This document shows positions 1 to 5,188 of a stretch of 5,188 nucleotides of DNA, piece by piece. The stretch comes from Akkermansiaceae bacterium (GTDB lineage Bacteria; Verrucomicrobiota; Verrucomicrobiia; Verrucomicrobiales; Akkermansiaceae): contig JARFPV010000247.1 in the NCBI GenBank assembly GCA_029288115.1, positions 1-5,188 on the forward strand, written 5' to 3'. The notes below the pieces were generated by a model. The model did no database searches, was not told where the DNA came from, and worked only from the letters and a program-made list of their open reading frames with translations. Each line of letters begins with the position of its first letter. Position 1 is the first letter of the stretch. A program made the translations under genes and the position numbers.

Positions 1-1435
1 CCTGTAGTCCGGTGTAGACAAAGATACCACCGCCCTGTGAGCGGATGCGGCGGATCTTGCCGATGATCTTGTCCTTGTCCTGTTTGATCTGGGTAAGCGG
101 AACGATCTTGTAGGGTTCGCTATCGACAGCAAATACGCATACCTGATCCATGTTTCCTAGCAATTCGACAGCGCGTGCCGCTCCGGTGTTCGCCAGATCC
201 ATTTTGGATTTTCCACCACCTGCCGACATCGACATCGAACCCGAGCGGTCCATCACCACGGCCATGGCAACCGAAAGTTTGCGGTGTTCGTTTTTCAACT
301 CCATGGAAACGGGTAAAAGACTGTCGACAGCCGATTGAAAATAGCCACCGGAGCCAAATGACTGCTTGCCCCCGACCATCATGAATCCACCTCCTTGCTC
401 ACGGACGTAAAAATTTAGCGCATCCTGAAATTGTCCCGGCACCTCGAATGCGGGCACGTTGTTAAAAACAACTGATCTTGCACCGGCGAGCTGCCCGACC
501 CTGAGAGCACCCGGTTCGCTGACTACCTGCACATCATAGTCTTGATCACGAAGTGCCGCTGCCAGCGGATCGTTGATGTATTTACTAACTAACAGAACGC
601 GTGGCCCTCCAACGACTTCGATCCAACGTTCTATCTGGTTGTTCCCAGGGTGGGCATCCTTTTCCGGCAGGATTTCCGCTGAGTATTGATAGGATCCGGT
701 GCGTGAAATCCTGTCGGTAAACTCCGCACGTCCCGTGCCGTTGATGATTTTCACCTTGGTTTCTGAGAGCGTTTGGCCGTTGCGTTTGATGACTAATGGG
801 ATCTCCGCATCAGCATATCCGCGCACCGTCACATCAAGTACAAACGGTTCGCCAATTTGTGTGCGGACAGGGAGATGAAGGCGTGCCACGCGGAAGTCAT
901 CTGTTGTCTCCTCACGCACGAGGCGGTAGTCCATGGGGATGCCCATACGTGAAAGTTTCGCAGCCGCCTCGGCGAGTGGCTCGGTCGCGTATCCATCCGA
1001 AAACAGAAGAATACGCGACGGTCTGTCTTCGGGCGCCAGAGCCATGATGTTCTGGATCGCAAGATTGGTGCGTGTTAGCTTGCGGTTACCGGTGTAAACT
1101 GCCGTCTCGGTGCCGGGCTTGCGCTCCACCACCTCAGACGCGTAATCGATGAAATGCAGTTCATCGTGACGGGAGGGTTTTGATTTTTCCAATAGCTTTT
1201 CCCACTCGGGTAGTCCCTTGTCGATGAGGTCTTCAGTGGATTCCGATCTATCTAACAAAACCCAAAGATCAAGTGCGTCCTGTTGCTTGTCCATGCGGGG
1301 GTCGACCAATAACGTCGTCACCACGAGAATAAGCAAGATCCGTAGAGGTCGCCATAATTCGAGCCCTCGCCAAACCAGCCCGAGTAAGAGGAATACGGGT
1401 AGCAGAAAGAACCACTCGGGCGCAGTGAAGGTCAT
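1..1435 (-). CDS. Membrane protein with two vWA domains and a glutamine-amidotransferase-like domain (3' end missing)
   Basis: The frame is open from ATG at 1435 to the left edge (478 residues, no stop), so the C-terminus lies outside the window. Seen in the translation: two N-terminal hydrophobic segments (about residues 6-22 and 29-45) typical of BatA-like proteins; a first vWA domain with a DxSxS metal site (DRSES, 62-66), a Thr near 121-123 and an FSDG motif (145-148); a beta-rich linker (about 180-275); a GATase1-like fold (about 277-375, GGGFMMVGGKQSFGSGGY region) with no cysteine, so not a working amidotransferase; then a second vWA domain with MDRSGSMS (395-402), cut off at GGGIFVYTGL. 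Known of the family: such proteins accompany MoxR, DUF58 and BatA genes and are thought to act in protein-protein or chaperone-like complexes at the inner membrane; the exact role is unknown. TTG 1438 and CTG 1441 are alternative starts, but ATG is preferred. No clear Shine-Dalgarno is visible. It lies 49 bp beyond the PEP-CTERM gene's terminator, so it probably needs its own promoter. Confidence 0.9.
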   Translation of the reverse strand, partial: MTFTAPEWFFLLPVFLLLGLVWRGLELWRPLRILLILVVTTLLVDPRMDKQQDALDLWVLLDRSESTEDLIDKGLPEWEKLLEKSKPSRHDELHFIDYASEVVERKPGTETAVYTGNRKLTRTNLAIQNIMALAPEDRPSRILLFSDGYATEPLAEAAAKLSRMGIPMDYRLVREETTDDFRVARLHLPVRTQIGEPFVLDVTVRGYADAEIPLVIKRNGQTLSETKVKIINGTGRAEFTDRISRTGSYQYSAEILPEKDAHPGNNQIERWIEVVGGPRVLLVSKYINDPLAAALRDQDYDVQVVSEPGALRVGQLAGARSVVFNNVPAFEVPGQFQDALNFYVREQGGGFMMVGGKQSFGSGGYFQSAVDSLLPVSMELKNEHRKLSVAMAVVMDRSGSMSMSAGGGKSKMDLANTGAARAVELLGNMDQVCVFAVDSEPYKIVPLTQIKQDKDKIIGKIRRIRSQGGGIFVYTGLQ

Positions 1436-1470
1436 CAACAGAAAGCTAGAGGCAAATCATCATCTGTCGA

Positions 1471-1476
1471 AGTATA
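1471..1476 (-). promoter_or_regulatory. Possible -10 box for the downstream vWA gene
   Basis: On the minus strand TATACT follows the T-run of the preceding terminator and would give a transcript start about 29 nt before the ATG at 1435. No hexamer resembling TTGACA sits 16-18 bp upstream (CAGCGG at 17 bp), so this is weak. It is listed because the terminator leaves the downstream gene without an obvious promoter. Confidence 0.2.
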
Positions 1477-1483
1477 AAACGGC

Positions 1484-1505
1484 AAAAAAGCCACCGCTGA
1501 TGGCT
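1484..1505 (-). terminator. Rho-independent terminator of the PEP-CTERM gene
   Basis: On the minus strand AGCCATC-AGC-GGTGGCT can form a 7-bp stem (one G-T wobble) with a 3-nt loop, or a 5-bp stem with a 7-nt loop, followed directly by six T residues. It starts 37 nt after the TAG stop of the PEP-CTERM gene and ends 48 nt before the next ATG, so it should separate the two transcripts. Confidence 0.75.
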
Positions 1506-1542
1506 GAGACTAACTTCTAACTGCCGTAGTGCGACAAAAGGT

Positions 1543-2280
1543 CTAGCGCCGCCGCCTGATGAGGAACAGGCCAGTAGAGAAAAATCCGAACAGCACAGAG
1601 CTCGGCTCTGGAACTGCCACTCCGAATTCGGTTTCCTTGATCCAAATTTCGCCAGTTCTCTCACGCAACACAATGGACGTCACGGTTTCATTGGCACCGC
1701 CAACGATACCAGCGAAATTGCTGAAGTCGATTTTCTGACTGTTGGCTGCGGTCCCTGTGCCGCCGTTAGGTGTCGCTGCACCCAGGATGGCTGTTTCATC
1801 GACCACGAACCTGCCAGCAGTCGTATTAATCCAGATAATGGGGTCGTCAGTTGCGCCATCGAGACCGTTTAAAGTAAGGGTGATCGTATCGAGTGATACA
1901 CCGCCATTGGAGTAGGCGATGGTGATTTCCTCGTCCTGATATGTGCCGCTGCCATTGATTCCTCTCGATCCAGTGCCTGTGCCGGGCTGGATACCAAGAC
2001 CACCGGTATAGACATCTGCATCACCGTCCCAATTGACATTGGCCGGGTCAACGCCGGCAGTTGCGTCTGGGTCGGTCGGGCTGCCGGAATCAACCGATGA
2101 GCGACCTGTGATGGCGATTAATTGCGCGCCGCTAGTGCCGTCACTAACAGTGAATTCACTCCAGTCACCGGTGTCCGTGCTACCAAACATGGTCGTGAAA
2201 TTAACATCATACTGACCGTGGCTGACACCGGAAAAACCAATGAGCAGGCACACCAAAACACAAGTGTATAGGCGATTCAT
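1543..2280 (-). CDS. Secreted PEP-CTERM sorting-domain protein, function unknown
   Basis: A 245-residue protein with a Sec signal peptide (MNR n-region, hydrophobic residues about 4-19, likely cleavage after SHG at residue 22, mature start QYDVNF). The tail is a textbook PEP-CTERM signal: VPEPSS from residue 223, a short hydrophobic stretch (VLFGFFSTGLFLI) and a final RRRR. Family knowledge: this tail is recognised by an exosortase, which processes the protein at the membrane for export to the surface or into the extracellular matrix. The body is rich in Gly, Thr, Asp and Ser and poor in Lys, fits a beta-sandwich surface domain, and matches no domain I recognise. ATG 2280 is preferred over an in-frame TTG at 2325, which would add 15 charged/proline-containing residues before the signal peptide. 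It has a candidate promoter upstream and a terminator downstream, so it is likely a single-gene unit set between two vWA genes. Confidence 0.88.
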   Translation of the reverse strand: MNRLYTCVLVCLLIGFSGVSHGQYDVNFTTMFGSTDTGDWSEFTVSDGTSGAQLIAITGRSSVDSGSPTDPDATAGVDPANVNWDGDADVYTGGLGIQPGTGTGSRGINGSGTYQDEEITIAYSNGGVSLDTITLTLNGLDGATDDPIIWINTTAGRFVVDETAILGAATPNGGTGTAANSQKIDFSNFAGIVGGANETVTSIVLRERTGEIWIKETEFGVAVPEPSSVLFGFFSTGLFLIRRRR

Positions 2281-2341
2281 GATATAAGGGGAGGTGGGGT
2301 GAATCCGTAAACGAATGAATTTCAATTACAAATTCCCCGCT

Positions 2342-2370
2342 AGAATACCAATTCTATAACCATCAGACAA
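2342..2370 (-). promoter_or_regulatory. Candidate sigma-70-type promoter of the PEP-CTERM gene
   Basis: On the minus strand TTGTCT (2370-2365) and TATTCT (2347-2342) are separated by exactly 17 bp, a plausible -35/-10 pair. Transcription would begin about 55 nt before the ATG at 2280. Consensus match is moderate (TTG conserved in the -35; TAT and final T in the -10). A tandem repeat lies 3 bp upstream. Confidence 0.4.
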
Positions 2371-2373
2371 TGA

Positions 2374-2393
2374 GAAAGTTAAGGAAAGTTAAG
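2374..2393 (-). repeat. Perfect tandem 10-bp direct repeat, possible response-regulator site
   Basis: On the minus strand CTTAACTTTC occurs twice head to tail with no spacer, giving TTAACT-N4-TTAACT. The spacing is one helical turn and the repeat ends 3 bp before the candidate -35 box. That layout resembles binding sites of OmpR/PhoB-family response regulators, which bind direct repeats at about 10-11 bp intervals next to the -35. Chance duplication by slippage is the alternative. Confidence 0.45.
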
Positions 2394-2406
2394 TATGTAG
2401 AGGGGC

Positions 2407-4185
2407 TTATTCCTCAGTGGCTTTGGTCTTTGTGAAATACCACGCACCGGTCACAGCGGCTAGGGTGAGGCATGTCCATACCCGCCACAGGTGATCGTCG
2501 CGTGTGTGGCGATCAACAGCAGTAGCCATTGTGCTGGCGGGTAGGTCATCGATGGAGCAGTTTGAAAAATCTGCTTCGCGTGTATCTGCGAAATAGGTGG
2601 CCGAAGTGAATAGCGTTTCATCACCTTGGCTGATGGTGAAAAACCCTGGCGTGTCCGGTGCGCTGAGAGCGCTGGTATTGGCGGGGCGTTGTTCTGTTTT
2701 CAGAGTTGTTCCATCGAGACCCAGAGTGCTGATAGTCAGAGCGGCTGCTTTTTCACCTCGGTGGCGAGTCAGTTCAAGCGGCTCTCCAGTTTCTGTGATA
2801 CGTGTTTCGGGTGCGATTTTCTCGTTTCGAAGTTGCTCGCAAAAGCGAAGCAGGAGCACCGCTGCGGCAGGTTGCTTCAGGGCGTTGGATTTCTGGATGT
2901 CAAAATTGAACACCAGCGCTTTGTTGCCCGATGCCGGGTGTCTGCGTAGATAGATCAGTGCGCGGTTTCCTTGCCATAGAAGCACGTCGTCCGCCTTGTC
3001 GTGTGGAATGGAGATACTTTCGCGAACCAGCAGCGTCTGCCAGTTCAACCCTTCGGTGAGGATGTGCTTGGGAGCAACGATATTTCCGGTGAGGTAGGGG
3101 CGAGACGACGCCCGGTCCGTCGGGAAAACAATCAGGTGGCTGCCCGATGGCGTGGTTTCCGTTGAGGTAACCACCAAATCTGCCGTGCTCTGGTTTGTCG
3201 CCTCCTGAAGGTTGGGGAAACTGGTCAGCATTCGGTCGCTGAGTCGCACGGATTCCTTGGCAAGGGTGGAGAAGACCATCAGTGGCTTGGGTTTGGGGCG
3301 TACCATCGGTAGGGAGTCGTCCAAGGTGAATGCATCAGCACTCATGACGATTCTACAGCGTTGCTCGCCAGCTGGAAAAGATCCTTGAAGAGTGGTCAGC
3401 CTGCCGGCAGCGAGCTGTAGTTCACGGGCGTTGCTTTTTCCTTTCGCTGTCTCCAGGTGCCAATTTCGCTGCTGCGCTGTGTCGGAGTAATTTCTCACCA
3501 CGGCTTTCCAGATCAGCCGGCCGTCGCGTTGTTCGAAACTCACGCCGGTGATGCCGACGTTTTCAGTATTGTTGCCGATCGAAACATACGAGGCATGGTA
3601 GGGCAGGGCATACTCGACAGGTGTGTCCGTGATGTAGGAAACCGCACCTTCGGCACTTACCAAGCTACGTGCAATACGCAGGCTGTTCGATGGTTCAATC
3701 GCGCCTGAACTCGGTGTCCATTTGCTGAGTGCCTCCATCATTTTCTCTGGCGAGGACCCCTGATAGATTTTGGGTTTTCCGGGGTCGGATTCCAGAATCC
3801 AAATCTCGACGTTGGCGGCATTGCCTTGCAGGCGAGGGATCTCCTGCTCCAGAGTGGGTGCGATTTTTTCCTTAAACACTCGCATTGATGCCGAACTATC
3901 CAACACAATGGCAATTCTTTGTGTCGATTTGGCCTTCACGTAACGCGGCTGCACGAGCAGCCAGGTCACAAGTAAGATTGCTAGAATCTGAAGCCACAGC
4001 GGCACCGAGTTTACCAGCCTGTCAAACCTCCGCCCGCTCGTGCTCTCACGCTGGGTCTGCCGGAGTAGGAACAGGGTGCTCACCGTGACCACTTTCGCAC
4101 GTCGCTGGAGAAAGTGAATCAGCACAATGGCTGGCACGCCTAACAGCGCCCAGAAGCCATATGGATTTGTGAGAATTAAGTTAAT
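2407..4185 (-). CDS. BatA-like membrane vWA protein with apparent non-canonical ATT start
   Basis: A 592-residue protein if read from ATT at 4185, ending in TAA. It begins (M)NLILTNPYGFWALLGVPAIV, the usual BatA N-terminus with a first membrane segment (about residues 10-27), a basic loop (QRRAK ... SGRRFDRL), a second membrane segment (about 63-79) and a vWA domain with DxSxS metal site (VLDSSASM, Asp at 96). The second metal-site Thr is not obvious; YITDTP supplies the usual Asp strand. Beta-rich and GATase-like regions follow, and a third membrane segment lies near 568-585 with a basic/acidic tail (TKTKATEE). Family knowledge: a partner of DUF58 and MoxR proteins at the inner membrane, mechanism unresolved. 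The in-frame stop at 4204-4206 and the absence of ATG, GTG or TTG before GTG 4137 leave only ATT, or a truncated GTG start that deletes most of the first membrane helix. The gene may use ATT or may have been damaged by the neighbouring element. Confidence 0.82.
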   Translation of the reverse strand: MNLILTNPYGFWALLGVPAIVLIHFLQRRAKVVTVSTLFLLRQTQRESTSGRRFDRLVNSVPLWLQILAILLVTWLLVQPRYVKAKSTQRIAIVLDSSASMRVFKEKIAPTLEQEIPRLQGNAANVEIWILESDPGKPKIYQGSSPEKMMEALSKWTPSSGAIEPSNSLRIARSLVSAEGAVSYITDTPVEYALPYHASYVSIGNNTENVGITGVSFEQRDGRLIWKAVVRNYSDTAQQRNWHLETAKGKSNARELQLAAGRLTTLQGSFPAGEQRCRIVMSADAFTLDDSLPMVRPKPKPLMVFSTLAKESVRLSDRMLTSFPNLQEATNQSTADLVVTSTETTPSGSHLIVFPTDRASSRPYLTGNIVAPKHILTEGLNWQTLLVRESISIPHDKADDVLLWQGNRALIYLRRHPASGNKALVFNFDIQKSNALKQPAAAVLLLRFCEQLRNEKIAPETRITETGEPLELTRHRGEKAAALTISTLGLDGTTLKTEQRPANTSALSAPDTPGFFTISQGDETLFTSATYFADTREADFSNCSIDDLPASTMATAVDRHTRDDHLWRVWTCLTLAAVTGAWYFTKTKATEE

Positions 4186-4186
4186 G
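4177..4186. repeat. Imperfect direct repeat, copy 1, at the element edge
   Basis: TAAGTTAATG (plus strand) abuts the low-coordinate arm of the inverted repeat. It matches TTAGTTGATG at 4676-4685 in 8 of 10 positions, on the other side of the element. It could be a decayed target-site duplication, but the match is short and AT-rich. It overlaps the apparent ATT start of the BatA-like gene. Confidence 0.25.
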
Positions 4187-4221
4187 GTTTTAAGCTTTAA
4201 GATTTAAACTCCAAATACCAA
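4187..4221. repeat. Inverted repeat arm, BatA-gene side
   Basis: On the plus strand this arm contains ATTTAAACTCCAAATACCAA (4202-4221), the exact reverse complement of 4645-4664. Its outer part, GTTTTAAGCTTTAAG, matches the other arm's GTTTTAA end apart from a 7-nt insertion. The arm ends one base before the ATT start codon triplet (4185-4183) of the BatA-like gene. Confidence 0.85.
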
Positions 4222-4265
4222 GCGGGAGGCTAGGTTAATCGTGAGGAGAGTTGAACGGAGGAATA

Positions 4266-4634
4266 TCACTTGGTTTTGTTTCTAATGATTGTAGCGAGAA
4301 TTTTCACCAATTCACTAGCCTCTTGTTTTAGGGCGGTAAACTGTTGTTCCTGTTCTTGGTTCACTGGGTTTGTATCCTCGATGAGTTGTAACCATAGCCC
4401 CGATTCTCTGGCTTCTTTTTTGCATAGCCGAAACCGGTAGAGACTGTCGTCCGTGCTGAGACCCTCGTTGGCTTCGATAAAATTGGCGGCAACTGATCCC
4501 GAGGATCGTATGACTTGAGTGACGTCCGTCCAGCTAACAGGATCCCATTTGTGCTGACGAAAAAATAAACGCACTGACAATGCGAATTGAAAAGTTCGCT
4601 CTGCAAGGTCATACGGCTTGCCTTCTGATTCCAT
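4266..4634 (-). CDS. Four-helix-bundle protein, S23/23S-rRNA intervening-sequence family
   Basis: A complete 122-residue protein from ATG 4634 to TGA 4266-4268. It shows the family's signature segments in order: helix 1 YDLAERTFQFALSVRLFF (about 8-25), helix 2 with VIRSSGSVAANFIEANEG (about 43-60), helix 3 FRLCKKEARESGLWLQLIED (about 68-87) and helix 4 EQQFTALKQEASELVKILATII (about 96-117). Length and motifs fit TIGR02436/PF05635. Family knowledge: members fold as four-helix bundles that can assemble into pentameric barrels, are encoded in ORF-bearing 23S rRNA intervening sequences, and are related to the Avd accessory protein of diversity-generating retroelements; the function of stand-alone copies is unknown. 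No Shine-Dalgarno is visible before the ATG. The gene is in the same orientation as the vWA genes and is enclosed by inverted repeats. No reverse transcriptase or template/variable repeat is nearby, so an Avd role is not supported here. Confidence 0.92.
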   Translation of the reverse strand: MESEGKPYDLAERTFQFALSVRLFFRQHKWDPVSWTDVTQVIRSSGSVAANFIEANEGLSTDDSLYRFRLCKKEARESGLWLQLIEDTNPVNQEQEQQFTALKQEASELVKILATIIRNKTK

Positions 4635-4672
4635 CGTGCTGGATTTGGTATTTGGAGTTTAAATTTTAAAAC
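4635..4672. repeat. Inverted repeat arm, DUF58 side, with heptamer repeat
   Basis: The arm (4645-4672) holds the exact partner of 4202-4221 plus the outer TTAAAAC. Between it and the four-helix ATG the minus strand reads TCCAAATACCAAATCC, two copies of CCAAAT at a 7-nt period, one copy lying in the arm and one extending past it. The arm ends 3 bp from the DUF58 stop codon. Confidence 0.8.
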
Positions 4673-4675
4673 TTG

Positions 4676-4685
4676 TTAGTTGATG
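4676..4685. repeat. Imperfect direct repeat, copy 2, at the DUF58 stop codon
   Basis: TTAGTTGATG matches 4177-4186 in 8 of 10 positions in the same orientation and lies 3 bp outside the element arm. It contains the DUF58 stop codon (TAA on the minus strand). Possible eroded target-site duplication; chance similarity cannot be excluded. Confidence 0.25.
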
Positions 4686-5174
4686 ATCAGGGCTCCCGCA
4701 GACACAGCTTCCTCGTTCAGTGCATCGAGTAGCGGTTGGTCGGCGCATACACGGGCGAGGGGAGCGTTGAAACGTTTGGCGGCGGTGTGCCATTCGGCGA
4801 AGTGGGCGGCATAGGCTTTACAATAATGCCTGAGTGTGGAGTTTTCTACACGATGCGGATGTTGGCTGCCGATTTCGGCGTCAACGAACTCGTAGTTGCC
4901 TTCCCAGTCAGGTTGCGCCTCGGATTTGAGATAAGGAGTGAGGATGATGGGCTTGCCTTGCTGAATACTCAGGTGGCGTAGTGGGTGGGTGGGATCACCT
5001 TCAAACAACAAGTCGGAGACGAGCACCCGGATCGCATTACCACGAAGCTGGATCTGGTCGAGTGCCAGTGGCGCATCGGGGCGTGTGGGATTCATAGCAA
5101 GCACAGTGTCCATCCAGTGGTGTGAGATTACGGCATCCATCGGCACGCGGGTGTGCGCATCACCACGTAGCAGG
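4676..5174 (-). CDS. DUF58 family protein, C-terminal part (5' end missing)
   Basis: The last 165 residues of a DUF58 protein, open toward the right edge and ending in TAA at 4678-4676. Recognisable C-terminal features are a hydrophobic strand with VSDLLFEG (about 52-59), which occupies the vWA-fold metal-site Asp strand; the segment PIILTPYLKSEAQPDWEGNYEFVDAE; and a helical end with HYCKAYAAHFAEWHTAAKRF followed by ADQPLLDAL. Full-length members are usually around 290-440 residues and carry an N-terminal half with an RxY..GD..R.IDW-type motif, absent here. DUF58 proteins are encoded beside MoxR ATPases and BatA-like proteins. A GTG at 5146 is internal, since the frame continues upstream as LLRGDAHTR. 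The codons beyond 5174 (reading ...RDS) derive from adapter sequence and should not be translated. Confidence 0.85.
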
Positions 5175-5188
5175 CTGTCTCTTATACA
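5175..5188 (-). other. Residual Tn5/Nextera mosaic-end adapter
   Basis: The last 14 bases, CTGTCTCTTATACA, are identical to the start of the mosaic-end adapter read-through (CTGTCTCTTATACACATCT); on the minus strand they read TGTATAAGAGACAG, the 3' end of the mosaic end. Location at the very end of the sequence fits an untrimmed adapter at a contig end rather than genomic DNA. Confidence 0.93.

Larger units (their letters stand above)
4187..4672 (-). mobile_element. Putative S23/IVS-like element: four-helix-bundle gene between inverted repeats
   Basis: The 486-bp segment has a single gene (4266-4634) framed by inverted arms. The inner 20 bp are perfect (4202-4221 against 4645-4664). Outside these, both arms end in GTTTTAA, but the low-coordinate arm has 7 extra bases in between. 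The segment sits exactly between the DUF58 stop (4676) and the start of the BatA-like gene (4185), genes normally adjacent. Known parallel: intervening sequences in 23S rRNA of some bacteria are stem-loops, some of which carry an ORF of this same protein family. No transposase is present; how such elements move is unknown. The claim of mobility is inference from architecture and position. Confidence 0.55.

Noticed and set aside
796..1520. Several short plus- and minus-strand frames over the vWA/GATase gene and its upstream spacer
   Set aside because: The minus-strand frame from 1435 gives an uninterrupted, domain-rich protein; the others are out-of-frame shadows, and 1218-1520 runs across the coding start and the terminator.
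2281..2325. TTG start at 2325 for the PEP-CTERM protein
   Set aside because: It would place 15 extra residues (KFIRLRIHPTSPYI) before a normal signal peptide; ATG 2280 gives the standard n-region and hydrophobic core.
2394..2406. Terminator after the BatA-like gene
   Set aside because: No stem followed by a T-run is visible between its stop and the PEP-CTERM promoter region, so read-through remains possible.
2597..2953. Plus-strand open frames opposite the BatA-like gene
   Set aside because: They are antisense to a protein with clear vWA and membrane features, have unusual Ser/Arg/Cys-rich composition and no recognisable domain or ribosome binding site.
4266..4634. Avd accessory protein of a diversity-generating retroelement
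   Set aside because: The fold family is related, but no reverse transcriptase, template repeat or variable repeat is in the window, and the flanking inverted repeats fit an IVS-like element better.
4266..4634. True 23S rRNA intervening sequence
   Set aside because: The flanks are DUF58 and BatA-like coding sequence, not 23S rRNA, so only the resemblance in architecture stands.
4736..4981. Plus-strand frame opposite the DUF58 gene
   Set aside because: Antisense to recognisable DUF58 C-terminal sequence, with no features of its own.
1..5188. CRISPR array, tRNA, rRNA, toxin-antitoxin or transposase genes
   Set aside because: No regularly spaced repeats, cloverleaf-like sequences, rRNA segments or recognisable proteins of these classes were found on either strand.

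Overview
The window reads almost entirely from the minus strand. Its gene content is a bacterial von Willebrand factor A (vWA) gene cluster of the MoxR/DUF58/BatA type, plus a PEP-CTERM surface protein and a small four-helix-bundle (S23-type) gene. The DUF58 - BatA-like - vWA/glutamine-amidotransferase-like order, the exosortase-type PEP-CTERM tail and the poor Shine-Dalgarno signals suggest Verrucomicrobiota, or a related PVC-group bacterium. That placement is inference from gene style, not a database match.

In transcription order (high to low coordinates) the layout is as follows. (1) 4676-5174 is the C-terminal part of a DUF58 protein. The last 14 bases of the window (5175-5188) match the Tn5/Nextera mosaic end and are probably leftover sequencing adapter. 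(2) 4187-4672 is a compact element: a 122-residue four-helix-bundle gene (4266-4634) flanked by a perfect 20-bp inverted repeat that continues, with a 7-nt indel, to the element's edges. (3) 2407-4185 is a BatA-like membrane vWA protein whose natural N-terminus begins at the element edge but has no ATG, GTG or TTG; the codon where the start is expected is ATT. (4) 1543-2280 is a secreted PEP-CTERM protein with its own candidate promoter, a tandem 10-bp repeat upstream and a rho-independent terminator. (5) 1-1435 is the N-terminal 478 residues of a second membrane vWA protein, with two vWA domains around a glutamine-amidotransferase-like fold, running off the left edge.

DUF58, BatA-like and vWA/GATase-like proteins usually lie next to each other and are thought to act together with a MoxR AAA+ ATPase at the inner membrane. 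Here the set is split twice, by the inverted-repeat four-helix element and by the independently transcribed PEP-CTERM gene. The most notable feature is the four-helix element, which resembles the S23-ORF-bearing intervening sequences of bacterial 23S rRNA but sits in a protein-coding operon and abuts a gene that appears to have lost its normal start codon. There is no gene-free stretch longer than about 130 bases, and no tRNA, rRNA, CRISPR or transposase gene was seen.
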